A stretch of 34,068 nucleotides of DNA from Bacteroidales bacterium (lineage in GTDB: Bacteria; Bacteroidota; Bacteroidia; Bacteroidales; F082): NCBI GenBank assembly GCA_015491905.1, contig WGGC01000190.1, forward strand, positions 1 through 34,068. Reading direction: 5' to 3'. The notes beneath the pieces were generated by a model. That model did no database searches and was not told the DNA's origin. It saw only the letters and a list, made by a program, of their open reading frames with translations. The stretch's first letter is position 1; each line of letters starts with the position of its first letter. The position numbers were made by a program, and so were the translations under genes. This document shows, one piece after another, positions 34,003 through 34,068 of this stretch.

Positions 34003-34068
34003 AATGGCCTTTTTTTTAAATCCTAATTTTTCTGTAAAAAGTAATCCCCAATACTAACAACCATATAT

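Larger units (their letters stand above)
33629..34068. other. Putative oriC region or its left border (AT-rich, DnaA boxes)
   Basis: No coding frame is credible in these 440 bases, which run to the window edge. Local base composition is extreme: 8 of 60 bases are G or C in 33901-33960 and likewise in 33661-33720. DnaA-box sequences are concentrated here: two exact TGTGAATAA (33973, 33994), and one-mismatch forms TTATCAACA (33919), TGTGAATTA (33930) and TTATAAACA (33795). With two parS sites 15-17 kb away this points to the replication origin. dnaA itself is not in the window, so the origin could extend beyond the edge. Confidence 0.65.

Noticed and set aside
1-34068. CRISPR arrays, IS elements, prophage genes, toxin-antitoxin pairs, tRNA or rRNA genes
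   Set aside because: I saw no regularly spaced repeats, transposase or integrase motifs, phage proteins, or cloverleaf/rRNA sequences.

Overview
The window is a contiguous stretch of a low-GC Bacteroidota (Bacteroidetes) chromosome. This rests on several independent signs. An M1 aminopeptidase carries a type IX secretion C-terminal sorting domain. There is a TPR lipoprotein / DUF4292 lipoprotein / EnvC-like cluster next to dut, an UpxY-type NusG paralogue, and a very large multi-membrane-span histidine kinase. The -7 element of this phylum (TAnnTTTG) recurs upstream of many genes, and Shine-Dalgarno sequences are scarce. I cannot name the genus. There is no IS element, prophage, CRISPR array, tRNA or rRNA that I can support.

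Layout. Positions 1-1442: the tail of an unknown gene, then cyclopropane-fatty-acid synthase. 1511-5951: serB, a short remnant of a GltD-type oxidoreductase, an Elp3-like radical SAM gene, a U32-family (TrhP-like) gene and an HMA-AraC fusion regulator. 5987-19094 is a long minus-strand series, read from high to low coordinate: ybeY, mnmG, a methyltransferase, a 1223-aa histidine kinase, a polysaccharide flippase, dut, a TPR lipoprotein, a DUF4292 lipoprotein and an EnvC-like coiled-coil protein. 19180-22169: secreted M1 aminopeptidase and an NAD-dependent SDR (plus strand). 22219-23825: acpS and kbl (minus). 24021-29964 is a plus-strand run: mnmA, a YhhN lysoplasmalogenase-like gene, an alpha/beta hydrolase, lnt, a nitroreductase, a NusG paralogue and cvpA. 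30024-33599: pgi, lutB and rpiB (minus). 33629-34068 is non-coding and very AT-rich.

The main result is replication and segregation architecture, not a new enzyme system. Two exact 16-bp parS sites (TGTTNCACGTGAAACA) flank mnmG at 16757 and 18657. The non-coding right end holds two exact DnaA boxes (TGTGAATAA) in the same orientation 21 bp apart, plus near matches. I infer that the right edge is part of oriC or its border, with dnaA probably just outside the window, and that the window is the left origin-proximal arm with the ParB loading zone. The minus-strand majority (17 of 28 full genes) fits replication moving leftward.

Functional themes: tRNA wobble-uridine modification (mnmG, mnmA, a TrhP-like U32 gene, possibly the Elp3-like radical SAM gene); envelope biogenesis (lnt, flippase, EnvC-like, lipoproteins, cfa, CvpA); core metabolism (pgi, rpiB, kbl, serB, dut). 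I found no convincing previously undescribed multi-gene system. The most useful leads are the origin/parS layout, the oxidoreductase remnant, the orphan NusG paralogue and the orphan giant kinase.
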